From Chara braunii (lineage: Eukaryota > Streptophyta > Charophyceae > Charales > Characeae): a stretch of 25,444 nt of DNA. The notes under the pieces are model-generated. The model saw only the letters and a program-made list of their open reading frames with translations. It did not search any database and had not been told where the DNA came from. Made by a program: the position numbers and the translations under genes. The stretch lies in contig BFEA01000121.1 of assembly GCA_003427395.1 (NCBI GenBank), positions 543,830 to 569,273 on the forward strand, given 5' to 3'. This document shows positions 9,737 to 20,227 of the stretch, in pieces (positions within the stretch are counted from its first letter, which is position 1; every line of letters begins with the position of its first letter).

Positions 9737-10445
9737 GGAGGAAAAAAAATGTGTGTGCTCATAAAAATATTGTGTGGGGTGTGAGGCGAAGTTTGTTCGC
9801 TGTGAATATCCTTCGAGAGATTCGAGCAAGCCCCTCTGTGCAATCGAGGACTGCATCTTCTCCTGAGACAATCGTGGAGTCAATCTTCTCGAGTGAGGCA
9901 CTCGCGGAGTCTGTCATCGTGAGCGAGACAGTTGCAAAATCATCTGTGAGAAATCGAAATTCAATCAACAATTACGAAGACAGTGAGCCAAATAGTCGGG
10001 AAAAAGAAATGAATAAGTAGCATGATGTTCCGGCCCCTGATCTTAATACACTCCCATCGTCACCCGTGACAAAAACGTATGAGGCGGTCGAGAACACCAT
10101 AGCAATTTTTGGGAATCCTAGCACTGTTGAACCGTTCGGCATTGACGGTCGAGACCCGTATAAGCATTGTGGTGCTAAATTGTGACATCATGAAAGAAAC
10201 TGGAGAAAGATGTGTTGTCGAAAAGGTACAAAACGTTGTCCTTTATGGGAATGGCCTTGCGAAGGCTCCCCGTTTTCCTTTGGACGTCTCAAACTTCCGA
10301 CGGTCGATTCCTTCGAAACAATGCGAGGATAATTAATAATAATTTATCCCTCGCATCCTCACGGTTGAAGCAGCTGAGCGATGATGTTTGAGGATTTAAG
10401 GACCGACTTAGGGCTCAAGGTCCAATCTTTCATCATGTCGGTGCA
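9737..10445 (+). pseudogene. Helitron protein segment upstream of the Rep domain, with degraded Cys motif
   Basis: Resumes the frame broken by PLE-1 (KNVCAHKN). It contains a Ser/Glu-rich stretch (9,830-9,960), TAG at 10,018-10,020, then YKHCGAKL, TGA at 10,183-10,185, HHERNW and a Cys-rich CCRKGTK block. Helitron proteins usually carry CxxCGAxxWxxER followed by Cys residues here. The first Cys is Tyr (TAT) and the Trp position is TGA, both explained by single transitions. After a frameshift the segment continues at 10,337 with NNNLSLASSRLKQL and RAQGPIFHHVGALP, the typical lead-in to the Helitron Rep domain. It is non-functional. Confidence 0.75.
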
Positions 10446-11100
10446 TTGCCTGTGGGGGAAGGGGAAAGTCCTCAGTTTGTGCAACTATACTTGCACGATC
10501 CTCAACGTTTGGACGATGTGATTGATCAAAGGGTAAATTTTCTTAACTTACCTGCACGTATATCCGATGTCGAACTTGATCGAGTGAAACACATATTGAG
10601 AAGGTTTCATGAATTGCTACAACAATGTAACAATTACGTGAAGGACTTTATGACAGTTGCTGACCTTCGGCCGAAAACTTTGAACGGGAGGAAGTTAGTC
10701 ATAAATCCAGATGCCATGCCTGATGAGGAACATGCAAGGCGTTATAACCGTCCTATGAGTTTACATGAGGTGTGTGTTCTGATGACCGATGAATTCCTTC
10801 CTCGTGAGTTCGAGATTCGTTTGCGTGCTCCTCTTCCGGGTGAGCGGCAGACCGTTGTGGTTCCGGAATGTTCTCGAGCGCACGACTGCTTAAGGTTTGT
10901 TTTACTTTTCCTCAAGGGAATTGATAGTTGGTCTGCCCGATGTGCCTCGGAAGCTGGATGGCCGTCATGACTTAGTGCCAAGTAGTACTACGCATTTCAC
11001 CTTCACGAGTGCGATGGTGGAAGGCCTTGCCTCCTTTATGCAGCACATCTGTTCCACGAGTTTTGTTTCATGGTGTACGCTAAAGTTGAATCCCTCCGCT
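10446..11100 (+). pseudogene. Helitron Rep region, N-terminal part
   Basis: Open for 174 codons to 10,970. The text is typical of the region before and at the start of the Helitron-like N domain: FVQLYLHDP, then RRYNRPMSLHEVCVLM. A frameshift near 10,910 follows the CLRFVLLF block (usually leading to FPxG). After another shift the frame gives LFHEFCFMVYAKVES (11,048-11,093), matching the LFHEyvVDqyaKIEs block of Helitrons. The order and content leave little doubt about the family, while the shifts show it is dead. Confidence 0.85.
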
Positions 11101-11960
11101 TAAAATGAGTGAGATTCAAAAAAAAAAAATTATGCTCGGAGTATTATCAGGATTTACGAGATGTTGTACAATAAAATCAACGTGGTGAGGGTGTTAGGAC
11201 AAAAGTGGTTTTACCGTCAATCTTCACTGGGGGGCCCCGATATATTAGTAAAAGACATCACGACAACATGATAATTGTAAGGCGATTCATAAAACCGGAT
11301 CTTTTCATTACTATGACGTGCAACACTAACCGGCCGGATATATAAAAAAACATGTTACCAGGTCGATGTCCTAACAACAGGCTGGATCTTCTTGCGCGAG
11401 TGTTCAAAGGTTATCTTGCATAACTGATTGATGAGATAAAGAACGAATGAGTCTTTGGTAAGGTGAGTGAAATGTTTTATGTATTGGTTATCCTGCCTCC
11501 CGATGATAAAATTCGGGATGCGGATGCTGTTGACAATATGGTGTGTGTCGAGATTCCTCCAGAAGGGGAATTGAAAGAAAGGGTAGCCAAATTCTTGTTG
11601 CACGGGATTTGCGGTGTAGAGAAACGCGACGCTTCGTGTACGGAGGACGAAGAATGCATAAAAGGGTTTCCGACAGATTTCATTTTAATAACAACATTCA
11701 AAGACGAACAAACATACCCTTCATATAGGAGAAGAAAACCAAGTGACGATGGTTTTACGATTGTTCAAAATGGTGTCGTTTACGACAATCGGCGTGTGGT
11801 CCCGTATAACCCGTACTTGCTAATGGGGTTTAATTGCCACTTGAATGTTGAATATTGTGCTAACATCAAGGCGTGCAAGTACGTTTATAAGTACTTGTAC
11901 AAAGGGTGTGATCGTGCTATGGTTTGCGAGCAAGATAACAATGCGTCATCGACGAGGTGA
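11101..11960 (+). pseudogene. Helitron Rep (HUH/Y2) nuclease domain lacking the HUH motif
   Basis: One frame runs from LCSEYYQDLRDVVQ (11,125 on) through VVLPSIFTGGPRYI, KPDLFITMTCN (11,297-11,329), ARVFKGYLA and VFGKVSEMFYV to LVILPPDDKIR and the Tyr block CKYVYKYLYKG (11,874 on). Rep cleaves and joins single-stranded DNA with two Tyr residues and an HUH metal site. Stops lie at 11,172 (TAA), 11,421 (TAA) and 11,448 (TGA). Between YV (11,478-11,483) and LVIL, where the family has about a dozen residues including RGLPHxH, nothing is present, so the HUH motif is deleted in frame. The two catalytic-Tyr region is retained. Confidence 0.88.
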
Positions 11961-13059
11961 AATTATATCAAGATATGCGTGTTATAGTTGCATGCGAAGC
12001 ATGCTGACGTCTATTTGAATTCGACCTAGCGGAACAAGGGCCTGCGGTCGAAAGATTGCCCGCTCATATCGAAAACATGCAAAAAGTGGAATTTAAAGTT
12101 GACACTGAGCATGACGTTGTTTCGCATGGGCCCCCGAAAACGAGGTTGACGGTATGGATGAAACACAACTCTTTGAATGAACGCGTTCCTAAAAAGGAGT
12201 TTCCTCTGTACGCAGAAATCGCTAATACTCATGTGTGGGATGAAAAACATAAAAAGTGGAACCGAAGAAAGCGTGACCTTCATGGTGGTCCCTTCGAAAA
12301 GATATCTCGATTGCATGACGTGAGGATCACTGAAGGGGAATGATTCTATCTGCACGTGTTGCTAAACCATGGATATTCTCGTGAGGTGCGCTCTTTTGCA
12401 GAAATTTGTATGGTGGACGAAGTCGAATACGATTCTTTCCGATCCGCGAATCTTCGATTGGGCCTTTTGCAAACAGACGATGCATACGATCAATGCATAG
12501 ACACAGCTGCTGCGTATTACATGCCTGAAGAAATTCGTAAAATATTTGCTATGGTTCTCGCGTTTGGTCCGTTGAATGATCCTGTTCATTTCTTCGAACG
12601 ACATAGGGATAAGATGTGTGACGATTTTCAGTATCGCGCAGATAATAAAATTGTTTCCCCGAACATTTTGCAATCGTTAGTGTTATTCCATTTTGACCAT
12701 ATTTAACAAGAGTCTAGAAAAAACATTCGTAAGTTCTACCTTTATTATCCAACATCCGACGGGGAAACGATTGCTGAGAACATAACCAGACATTACGAGA
12801 ACAGAAAAGTATCCTCGATTCCAAACGACGAGTTGTCGTATGATCCGATTCAAATGCAACGCAAATATAACTCTAATTTTTGACGTCTTCGTCCACGTCA
12901 ATGAGTGTTGGTGGAAAGAGTCGTTCGGGTTGTGCAAGAGAAAATATCGTTGCGTGTTTTTGTCGATGCACCGGCGGGAACAGGAAAAACTTTATGCATT
13001 GAAACGATTTTGGCGGGCATCAGGTCGCGCTCCACCAGTGCACTGGTCGTCACGTCCAA
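11948..13059 (+). pseudogene. Helitron Rep-helicase linker and PIF1 helicase first half
   Basis: Continues the RepHel protein after a frameshift: AEQGPAVERLPAHIENMQ, then KKEFPLYAEIANTHVW, FEKISRLHDVRITEGE, HVLLNHGYS, and LAFGPLNDPVHFFERHRDKM. After a stop near 12,705 comes VVQEKISLRVFVDAPAGTGKT, whose GTGKT (12,977-12,991) is Walker A of a PIF1-type 5'-3' helicase. The text CEAC-stop-RLFEF near 12,000 has TGA where the family has Trp. The frame is cut at 13,059, just after ALVVTS, by the inverted-repeat element; it resumes at 22,370. It is non-functional because of stops, shifts and the insertion. Confidence 0.88.
13052..13059. repeat. Target-site duplication, left copy (ACGTCCAA)
   Basis: Matches GCGTCCAA at 22,362-22,369 except for the first base. 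Together with the inverted termini it marks the left edge of the 9.3-kb insertion. Confidence 0.8.
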
Positions 13060-13180
13060 CTATGTGTCCAATTTTGGATTCAACGTGGGTACCTCGTTGA
13101 ATTATTCAACGCGGGTAAAATTCCTGTTGAATCCCCGTTTGAACGCGGGTTAGATGGGAAAAAACGGGGTCCGCAGTGAT
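13060..13180. repeat. Left terminal inverted repeat with subterminal TTCAACG motifs
   Basis: Pairs with 22,250-22,361 in reverse complement. Shared blocks are TGTGTCC, GTTGAATT, TTCAACG, GTTGAATCCC-GTTT-AACGC, then an A-run followed by ACGGGG. The match is imperfect with small indels. Confidence 0.7.
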
Positions 13181-14640
13181 TTTTTTCCTAGGTTAAACAT
13201 AATCGGAATATATATATATATATGTGAGGTTGTAGATCTTTTCGAGGTCTACAACCTCATATTTTTATTTTTATTTATTTAGATTAATCATTAAAGTATA
13301 TTTAAAAAAAAACAAAAACAAAAGCACAATAAAAAAAACAAAAACAAGAAATGACATGAGTTCTTTTTTTTTGGGTTTCATAGAGATTTTTTAAGGGCTA
13401 AAAAAGAACCAGAAAAAAAAAATAACAAATATATGCTTGTAGATCTTTCAAAGTTGTACAACAATGTTTTTTTTTTTTTTTTTTTTTTTTAATTTTGTGT
13501 ATTTAAAAAAAAATCAAAACCATAAACAACATATTTTTTGGCATGCATTGCTTAGGTAATCCTGCTGGGTAGACTCCCTGATTTGGGTCTGTAGAAGATT
13601 GCATGAGCCTGGAGCATGGTCCCATTAGCAGTCGGATAGGAGTGTGGCCTATCTAGTGTGACACTGAGTGGCAGCGGGCTGACAGGTTCATTACGAATTT
13701 CTGGGCTGAGAAAAGAGGAGAAAAGCAAAAAAAAAAAAAAAAAAAAAGACCTGCCCCCGGAAATCACGGCAGAGTGCTTCCCAACCATCAAATCACAGAT
13801 GTTCTGATGGTGGTGGTTACAACAACAGTGAACAAAGTAACTGCACTATTTTCTGGCATAAACTCAACTTCTATCAGCAGTGATCTTGACACCCTCTATA
13901 TACTCCGTGATGGAAGGAGGGCTCAACCCAATGAGATAATTGCACAACCACAAGTAAAATAATGAAAATCTTCTATGCAGTGCGCCTATGGCCGACCCCG
14001 CCCTCTTTTGGGGTTGGCCACACCCCCAACCGATTGAAAAGATTCTGGCGGGACGCTTTCTTTGCACATGCATGCCCAATGTTAAGGAGAGGAGGAGGGG
14101 AACAAAGATCTCCTTACTTTTTCGAGTAATACATGTAAAATACTGACCTTGGGATCACGAGTACTGCACGACAGGATTTGGGTCACTCAACTGTCCCACA
14201 AACTGGTTTCTATCCTATTGCGTTGCTAGTCGAACCATGCTCCTGGCGTCCGAAGTCTCGTACGGCAAGGTCCGTCCACTTCCGCTTCAATTAGGGCTGG
14301 GAGGTTGGCACAACCCTGGTGCTTGTCACTGAGGTCTGGTCCAAGTTGCCCTCAATACTGGTAGGGTGATGGTCCTGAGTGTTGGTCACACTGAGGTAGG
14401 ATATTTGGGACAAGGGGTGTGCTGGGAGTCCGTGGGGATGGGTAGGCTAGGTGACCTATACTGTCAGGACAACCATTGGCTGCTCCTCCCAGCAATCACC
14501 GCGGGTCTGATCCTTGGCCTTTACAACACCCTGGCTTAAAAAAAAAAATAAAAAAATTCCGGCTCATAAGAACAGAGATACACCAATAGACACACTCCGT
14601 TACACATGCACAACTGAAAGGGATCTTCTGCTAGAGAAGA
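13181..14640. other. Interior of the TIR element, left arm: AT-rich and unassigned
   Basis: No gene recognised. A near-perfect 15-bp hairpin lies at 13,225-13,259 (TGAGGTTGTAGATCT and its complement), with a related GTAGATCTTT motif at 13,439. Poly-T (13,467-13,490) and poly-A (13,727-13,747) tracts are present. 13,550-14,520 is mixed sequence without a convincing long frame. Just after an A-run at 14,537-14,557, 14,564-14,622 repeats about 60 bp of the PLE-2 long repeat (14,669-14,733), which may be a partial tandem end of PLE-2. Confidence 0.5.
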
Positions 14641-14835
14641 GAAGAGAAAGACAGCCCGACAAGACTGCATACGCATGAGAGCAGAGATATAGATACACCA
14701 ATAGACACACTCCGTTACGCATGCACAACTGAAAGAGAACATACACGCAAATCCGAGCGTAGGTTGAAAAGCAAAATCCTCAGATTACAAGGTGCACGAT
14801 CATCCAAAAAAAATTCGATCCACCACACGGCCCTT

Positions 14836-14879
14836 CCCCGACGCGTTTCGTCTGCCCCGCTCGCAGAGTCTTCAGGGGG
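14836..14879 (-). ncRNA. Minimal type I hammerhead ribozyme, downstream PLE-2 repeat
   Basis: Read on the minus strand: CCCC (stem I), core CTGAAGA fitting CUGANGA, stem II TCTGC with GCAGA around a 7-base loop, core GAAA, stem III of A-U and C-G pairs with a 2-base loop, then the cleavage triplet GTC followed by GGGG, which pairs with stem I. Base 10.1 is C facing C, one mismatch in stem II compared with the other copy. The very short stem III built on palindromic ACGCGT is the form reported for PLE hammerheads, which can act as dimers. Cleavage would fall between 14,840 and 14,839. Confidence 0.8.
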
Positions 14880-15480
14880 ACGATCCCTCTGACTAACCAA
14901 AAACACAGCTACACTTGGGGCCATACCTATGCCTTGCCCCGTACTTATAGTCCTACCCCACACCTCTCCTTTGTCGTGCCACGCATGCACACACGCACCC
15001 ACAGCCCCCACTTCCCGTCATCTCGGCGCTTACCTGACCTCATCTTCTCAATATGCAGCCTGCGACACATGCCTCCATCTTTGAGTACCTTGCAACCGTA
15101 AGGTCTAAAACAAGAGCCTCTGCCGACGGTCGTCGACGACGAAGAGGATGATGATGCAGCAGTGACATCCACCTTACGCACAGTCCTTGGTGCCGTACTT
15201 CAAATCACAGCAATCGAAGAAGAGGAGAGCAGCGGCAGGCAGAAAACCCAATGTTGGAGTACTCAGGCGAAGGTAGCCAGCGGTACATCAAAACCCGGCG
15301 AGGATGTGCGGGCATTGCACGTCTGCCATCGCTGAGCGGCGCCTGAGCCGCAGCCAGCGCAATTCACAACCGCTTCCCACACGTTCTGAGTGAGATAGAG
15401 GGCGAGTACCGCCTGCCACTCTGCTTAAATCCAGCGCATCGTTCGTACATAAGGTACTCACAACCACGGAGAGCCTAGCC

Positions 15481-15875
15481 CATTCCACACCCCGAATGTC
15501 TTTACCCCTAATCCCAGTGCCATTCATCTACTGGAGGCATAACTGCCGGCGCAGGGAAAGCCCAAAAATGTGCTGGAAACCGAAAACCTGACCAAGTACA
15601 TACGCACATCCAGTTAGGAGCACAGAAAACCGAAGCGCTAGAGGCCCGTAAAAACGCAATCAGAAAAAGCGAAGTATCCTACATCATTCCCCACCCCGAA
15701 TGTTCTTACCCCTAATCCCAGTGCCATTCATCTACCGAAGGCTTGACTGGTGGCGCGGGAAGGCCACAAATCATGCTAGAAGCCGGAAACATGACCCAGT
15801 ACATACGCACATCCTATTTAGAGCAAAATACAGAAAACTGAAGCACCGGAGGCCCAAAAACCCGCAATCAGAAAA
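15481..15875. repeat. Two ~190-bp tandem repeats inside the PLE-2 long repeat
   Basis: Units 15,481-15,668 and 15,685-15,875 share CCCCGAATGT, TTACCCCTAATCCCAGTGCC, ATACGCACATCC and CGCAATCAGAAAA in the same order with moderate divergence. The same pair occurs in the other long repeat. Confidence 0.9.
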
Positions 15876-16084
15876 TGTGATGTGTAGAACCCCCGGTGCT
15901 CCGACGACAAAACAGGGGAGTCAGGCAGGTAGCCCCCAAATCACAATCATGAAGAGAGGCACCCCAACGCCTTTGTAAGAATCCCCATCCGCCCTCACAA
16001 CGAGATCTTTCGGACTGGAGATTTGTAGTAGAAGAAGAAGAAGAAGGCCAGAAGGCTTGCTTGGTAACCCCACCAAGCCCTTGA

Positions 16085-18931
16085 TCATAGACAGGCAGCC
16101 ACCACCTGCGGAGCCGATCTTTTGAACTTGGAGGCAAACTGTAGGAAGGGAGCAGATATCAGTTTCCTTGGGTATTGTTTGATAAGAAGCTCTCTTTTTA
16201 CTGCTAAGAGGGCCTCATGTTGCCCCCAAATATCAGAAGAAAGCCGAAAAATCCTATGCAAGGTGCTCAAGATAGCGCCAATCTTGGCTTTCTTGCTGGA
16301 ATAGGACAGATAGTCCTGGAACCCTCCGAAAACCAGCAGCCCTGACTTCCAAAGACTTTCGTCGTTCTTCACAATTGCCACCGTTCGTAATTCGACCCCG
16401 TGTTTGAACACCGATACACCTGCGAACGTCCACTGATCCCCTCCATCGTCAGTACGAAGGAGCCTAAGAGAAGAACCATAGCAAAGCTGGAAGCGGGCCA
16501 GGATGCTCTCAGCATGTGCATACCCTTCCTCCTCCCCCACTACTGCAATGAATATAGTAACGTCATCTACCACTCTAAAACCCTGAACCAACTATCTATC
16601 CCTCCCCAAACTGCGTAGGAACTGAAATTCAGCAAAAGCACAGAGAATACATGCAATTGGGCAGCTAGTCGATTTGCCCATAGGCACACCCACAATCTGT
16701 TTTAGCAGGAACCCATCCGAACGTATGAAGGTAAAGCAGAGGTCAAAACGAACCATTTGCCGGATGTCGAGGGGAGCGACGAGGACACAATCATCCCTTG
16801 CACCCCCGAAGGAAATCCATGTCTTACGACCTCGTCTTGCTACCTTCACTCCCTTGCAACCTTTCTGTTCAAAGAAATCAACTAACCAGTCTACCGCTCG
16901 ATAGATTTCATCGTGTGGAAGAGAAACAAACATGTCTTTAATGCCAAATGATACCGTCATCAGATCGCAGTAGCCCTTAGTCCCCTTGAAGGATCTGTCC
17001 ATAGCCTGCAGTCCCGGGATGAAATCCATAACTGCTCTAAGATTAAAGCAGGAATTTCTGGGTAAAGCAAACAATAAACAGTTCAACGCTCGCGCCACAC
17101 GCGAGCTAGCCAGTCGGGTTGGCTCAGCAAAGGTGGGTGAGATCGGCCTCGACCTGGATAGATCCTTATGCTTGGGTAAAGCATAAGCATCCCCAAAACG
17201 GCCACCCGGATCCCACTTTCCCAGCTTGTGCAAACCCAATTCATGAAAAACAGACCGCATACGTCCTAGCACATCACATTCTCTAGCATGAACCGATCGA
17301 AAGGAGGGATTCCAGTTGAAGGTCATGTAGAGAAAATGCTTATACAAAAAAGGACAAAGCACCAAGGAGTCGGTATTATTCCGATCAATAGGGACGCATA
17401 CAAAACGCTTAAGACGCATCAGCCAGGTGTTGAAATCATACTCCAAGGTCAAATCCTCACGTAAGACCACCACCTTCCAACACGCAGAAAGGTCTTGATG
17501 TTCAATCACCAGAGACGACTGAAGATAACTAACAACTCTAACCAGCTGCTTCCCTAATTCCAAGATTCCTTGCTTAGGGGTCACTCGTTGAATATTATGC
17601 GAGTTCTTAAACAGGTTAGGGATACCCGGAATATCCCCGATCCGGGTCATGACATGCATGCCTGAGCGACCCCAGTCGAGCTCGGAATAACAGCAACACT
17701 CAGACTTCCTTTCCTCACGTACCAGTTGCTGCGCAGTACGGAAATAACCCCCAATCGGTGCGTTTTTGCGCCATACGAACCTACCCTTCCTTTTTAAGAG
17801 CCCCTTAATCTCTTCCGGCAAACTAGAGGCACCCAAAACACGCATGAACAGACCATGAACCCGGGAAGTGTCCATGCGATGGTCAAAGCACATCTTAACT
17901 ACGATCCGGTTACGGACATCAATGTCGACCCTGTTCTTAATAGCACGGGCCAGCATCCCTTTGAGAGTGGCTCGAGTTTGTTTGCCTAAGAACTCACGAG
18001 CGGCTTTGAACCATCGGACCAGCAGATTCACAGATTTCAAACGCAGAAAACGACGTCTCCAGGGTTCTTTCAGCAAAATTTGCAGCTGTCCCTTGTGAAC
18101 CGCCCGCCCATTAGGGGTGAACACCACTGATCTTACCTCCCAGGTCCCCCCTTCCTGCAACACCTCCTTCAACTCCCTCAAAGAAAAACTTGCAGTCCTG
18201 ATCCGAATCAGGGACAACCCAAAACACCTTCGGATAAGTGGCCATCCGTCGGCCCAAGGATTACCTGCTGAAAACTCAATACTGAACTTCTTCAAATTCC
18301 GCATAAGCGCATCCCTCAGAAGACCCAGCAGACTATCAGACCATCTACCTCCTTCTAACCGGCACGAAATGAGACCTAATTCCCCATTCGAAGCTCGCTT
18401 GCCCTGTCTTTTGATCCTGCCCAGTCGACGCCCCCGCCGTTCCCTACGCAATTTCCTACGGAAATTCAAAACCGGTGAAAAATTCTTAATCAAGGCCTTC
18501 TCCGCAGTCCCTACAGACGAAACACCGTTCAGCAGTGGTACTGTGACATATCTCGCGACACCAACAAGGTACAACCAACGGTAAAGCTTGGGGCATACTC
18601 CGAGTCCTCGAATCTTGACCGTACGAAGGTGCTCCGCCCACCTAACAAAAAATCCGAGTGTGGTGCTACCAAGATATTGAGCTTTGCACCAAGGGGAGGA
18701 TAACACGTACATGACAGGGCCCGTATCCCAATTCACTGCGAGAAGTAGACTCCTGAACTTAGTCATCCAAAGCACCTCACCTAGCAAAGCCAAGGCTACA
18801 AAACACAAGGTAGCACACTTAACGAAAAGACGACACAGATGCGGTGGACCACCTACTTCCCAGATCCGATTCCTACGAGACAAGCAATCCAATAAATTAT
18901 GCCATAATTTAAAAGACACGAACCCACTTAT
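16085..18931 (-). pseudogene. PLE-2 GIY-YIG endonuclease/reverse transcriptase, one amber codon
   Basis: The frame opens after TGA at 18,932-18,934 with no early ATG; GTG at 18,919 or an ATG at residue 52 counted from there are candidate starts, so leader fusion or splicing is possible. Residues ~68-152 form a GIY-YIG domain: VMYVL, QYLGST, R..EHL and a downstream Glu in AEKALIKNFSPVLN. RT motifs: A SFGIKDMF (Asp near 16,936), B GVPMGKS (near 16,690), C RVVDDV (16,576-16,559). The only lesion is TAG at 16,592-16,594, in the same frame, ten residues before the catalytic VDD. Full length would be about 943 residues, ending at 16,085. The protein would nick and reverse-transcribe at the target. 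It is clearly homologous to the PLE-1 gene (shared LPKHKDLSRSRPISPTFAEP-type block) but well diverged. Confidence 0.92.
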
Positions 18932-19017
18932 TCACTTAGTAGGGGAACAACCCTCTGTCTCGGGACTAGTACCAGGAGAAGGTACTGGAGCGAAGACGAA
19001 TCCTTCATACACCATTT

Positions 19018-19824
19018 TTACGCGTGCTTCAATGATCTTCTCCACAGTCGGATCTTCGTAGTGTATTCCACATTCTCAGCAGCACAGATGGACAGCAACT
19101 GTGCCTTGCACTTACTTGTCAACAGTCGTCTCTGCTGGAGAACATAGGCAAGAACCCCCTCCGGCCCACTCCCAGCCGGAATCTTCGTGCGCCCTCGTTC
19201 CTCCCCCATCCTTGATGATTCTGGTCTAGGAGTGTTGAGAACTGACCCGTCATCCCTCTGAAAATCTGGTTGTCGGAAAACCTTTTTGCTCGCCTGAAGC
19301 GGTTCCTTGCCCTTCCGCTTCTTCTCCCTCAACTCGTAGAGCTTGGCAATCTCGTCCTCAATGTCCTCAATCCCGCAGTCTTCAAATTCCCCGTACTCCC
19401 TCTCCCTGGTACTTAAGGTGGGCTGTCGGAAAGCCGGAGAGCGGCTCACCTCTCTCCTAGTGCCAAAGTTAGACGATCGGAAAACCGGAGAGCTGATCTC
19501 CTCCCGCCTAGCCTCCTCCCGAGTCACCAAGTACTGCCTCCCCAGCTTGGACATCACTCTAACTTCCATCGCTTCTGTATTGCGCTCGATCTCTTGACGG
19601 ATGAGCTCGTCCATCTTTTTCTTCTCCTCTTGCTCCTTCCTACGCGTCTGTTCCTCCCTCTCCTCGGTATCATCCTGCGTGCGTCTCGACGTCCAGTACC
19701 TGTTGACAGTGGGAGTTGAAGCCCCTGATCCCCCACCAGGTTGCTGTTGACGTTGGGAGGGGCATTCCCTTGCGAAGTGCCCCTCCCCTCCGCAGTTAAA
19801 GCACTTGTTGCCCGGGGTAGCCAT
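19018..19824 (-). CDS. PLE-2 ORF1: zinc-knuckle, coiled-coil Gag-like protein
   Basis: ATG at 19,824 gives MATPGNKCFNCGGEG; an upstream in-frame extension to 19,866 lacks support, and the PLE-1 ORF1 also begins MATxG followed by a zinc knuckle, which supports this start. The 268 residues hold a CCHC knuckle (C-FN-C-GGEG-H-FARE-C, residues 8-21), a charged Glu/Arg/Lys region about residues 50-110 likely to form a coiled coil, repeated SPVFRSSNF / SPAFRQPTL / KVFRQPDF-like motifs, and a C-terminal KCKAQLLSICAAENVEYTTK block similar to the end of the PLE-1 ORF1. The frame is intact. It probably binds element RNA. It is followed by the RT gene in another frame after about 85 bases. Confidence 0.82.
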   Translation of the reverse strand: MATPGNKCFNCGGEGHFARECPSQRQQQPGGGSGASTPTVNRYWTSRRTQDDTEEREEQTRRKEQEEKKKMDELIRQEIERNTEAMEVRVMSKLGRQYLVTREEARREEISSPVFRSSNFGTRREVSRSPAFRQPTLSTREREYGEFEDCGIEDIEDEIAKLYELREKKRKGKEPLQASKKVFRQPDFQRDDGSVLNTPRPESSRMGEERGRTKIPAGSGPEGVLAYVLQQRRLLTSKCKAQLLSICAAENVEYTTKIRLWRRSLKHA

Positions 19825-20227
19825 AATCACACCTCCGATAAGCAAACCCGCCACAAAGCTCAACACCAGGAGGATAAAGGAGTACCTGCGTGGAGATCAA
19901 CTGAAAGCCGATAAAATTGCATGAGGAGTTGCAGCTCCCTGACCCCGATCCAGGACTAATTGAAGAGAAAAGGGACCGGATCCACTCCCAGCACATGTCC
20001 TATTATCGCTGAATGAGTTAGTGCAATCCCCACACCCTAGTCTACTCGCATCATAATGCTAATATAATTCTCCGCCTCGTCATAACTAACAACTACCCTA
20101 ATCAGAGTGTCGACCTCTGGAAACCACAAAGCGCACTTCAGCAACACGCGATCCATAGCCTACACATAAGTCGACGACGCGACCACCACCCAGTGTGCAA
20201 CCGCACTGCAGGTTGTCGCGCAAATCC
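19825..20227 (-). other. PLE-2 leader between upstream long repeat and ORF1
   Basis: About 400 bp with no convincing gene. It would form the 5' untranslated part of a transcript started in the upstream repeat. Confidence 0.5.

Larger units (their letters stand above)
14641..16061 (-). repeat. PLE-2 long direct repeat (pseudo-LTR), downstream copy
   Basis: Aligns end to end with 20,228-21,648 at an offset of 5,587. It begins GAAGAGAAAGACAGCCCG and ends in an AAGAAGAAGAAGGCCAGAAGGC tract followed by TTGCT. It contains a hammerhead ribozyme and an internal tandem duplication. Confidence 0.95.

Noticed and set aside
14050-14530. Possible SINE or tRNA-derived sequence ending in an A-run
   Set aside because: No A/B box pair, tRNA fold or flanking duplication could be found.
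14945-15181. Small minus-strand frame with a Cys/His pattern (CFRPYGC...MCRRLH), repeated at 20,532-20,768
   Set aside because: It opens with GTG, has no upstream ATG after a TGA, and is conserved only because it lies in the long direct repeats; the Cys/His spacing does not fit a standard zinc finger.
16400-18584. + strand ORFs opposite the PLE-2 RT gene
   Set aside because: They are shadows of the long minus-strand RT frame, with no independent motifs.
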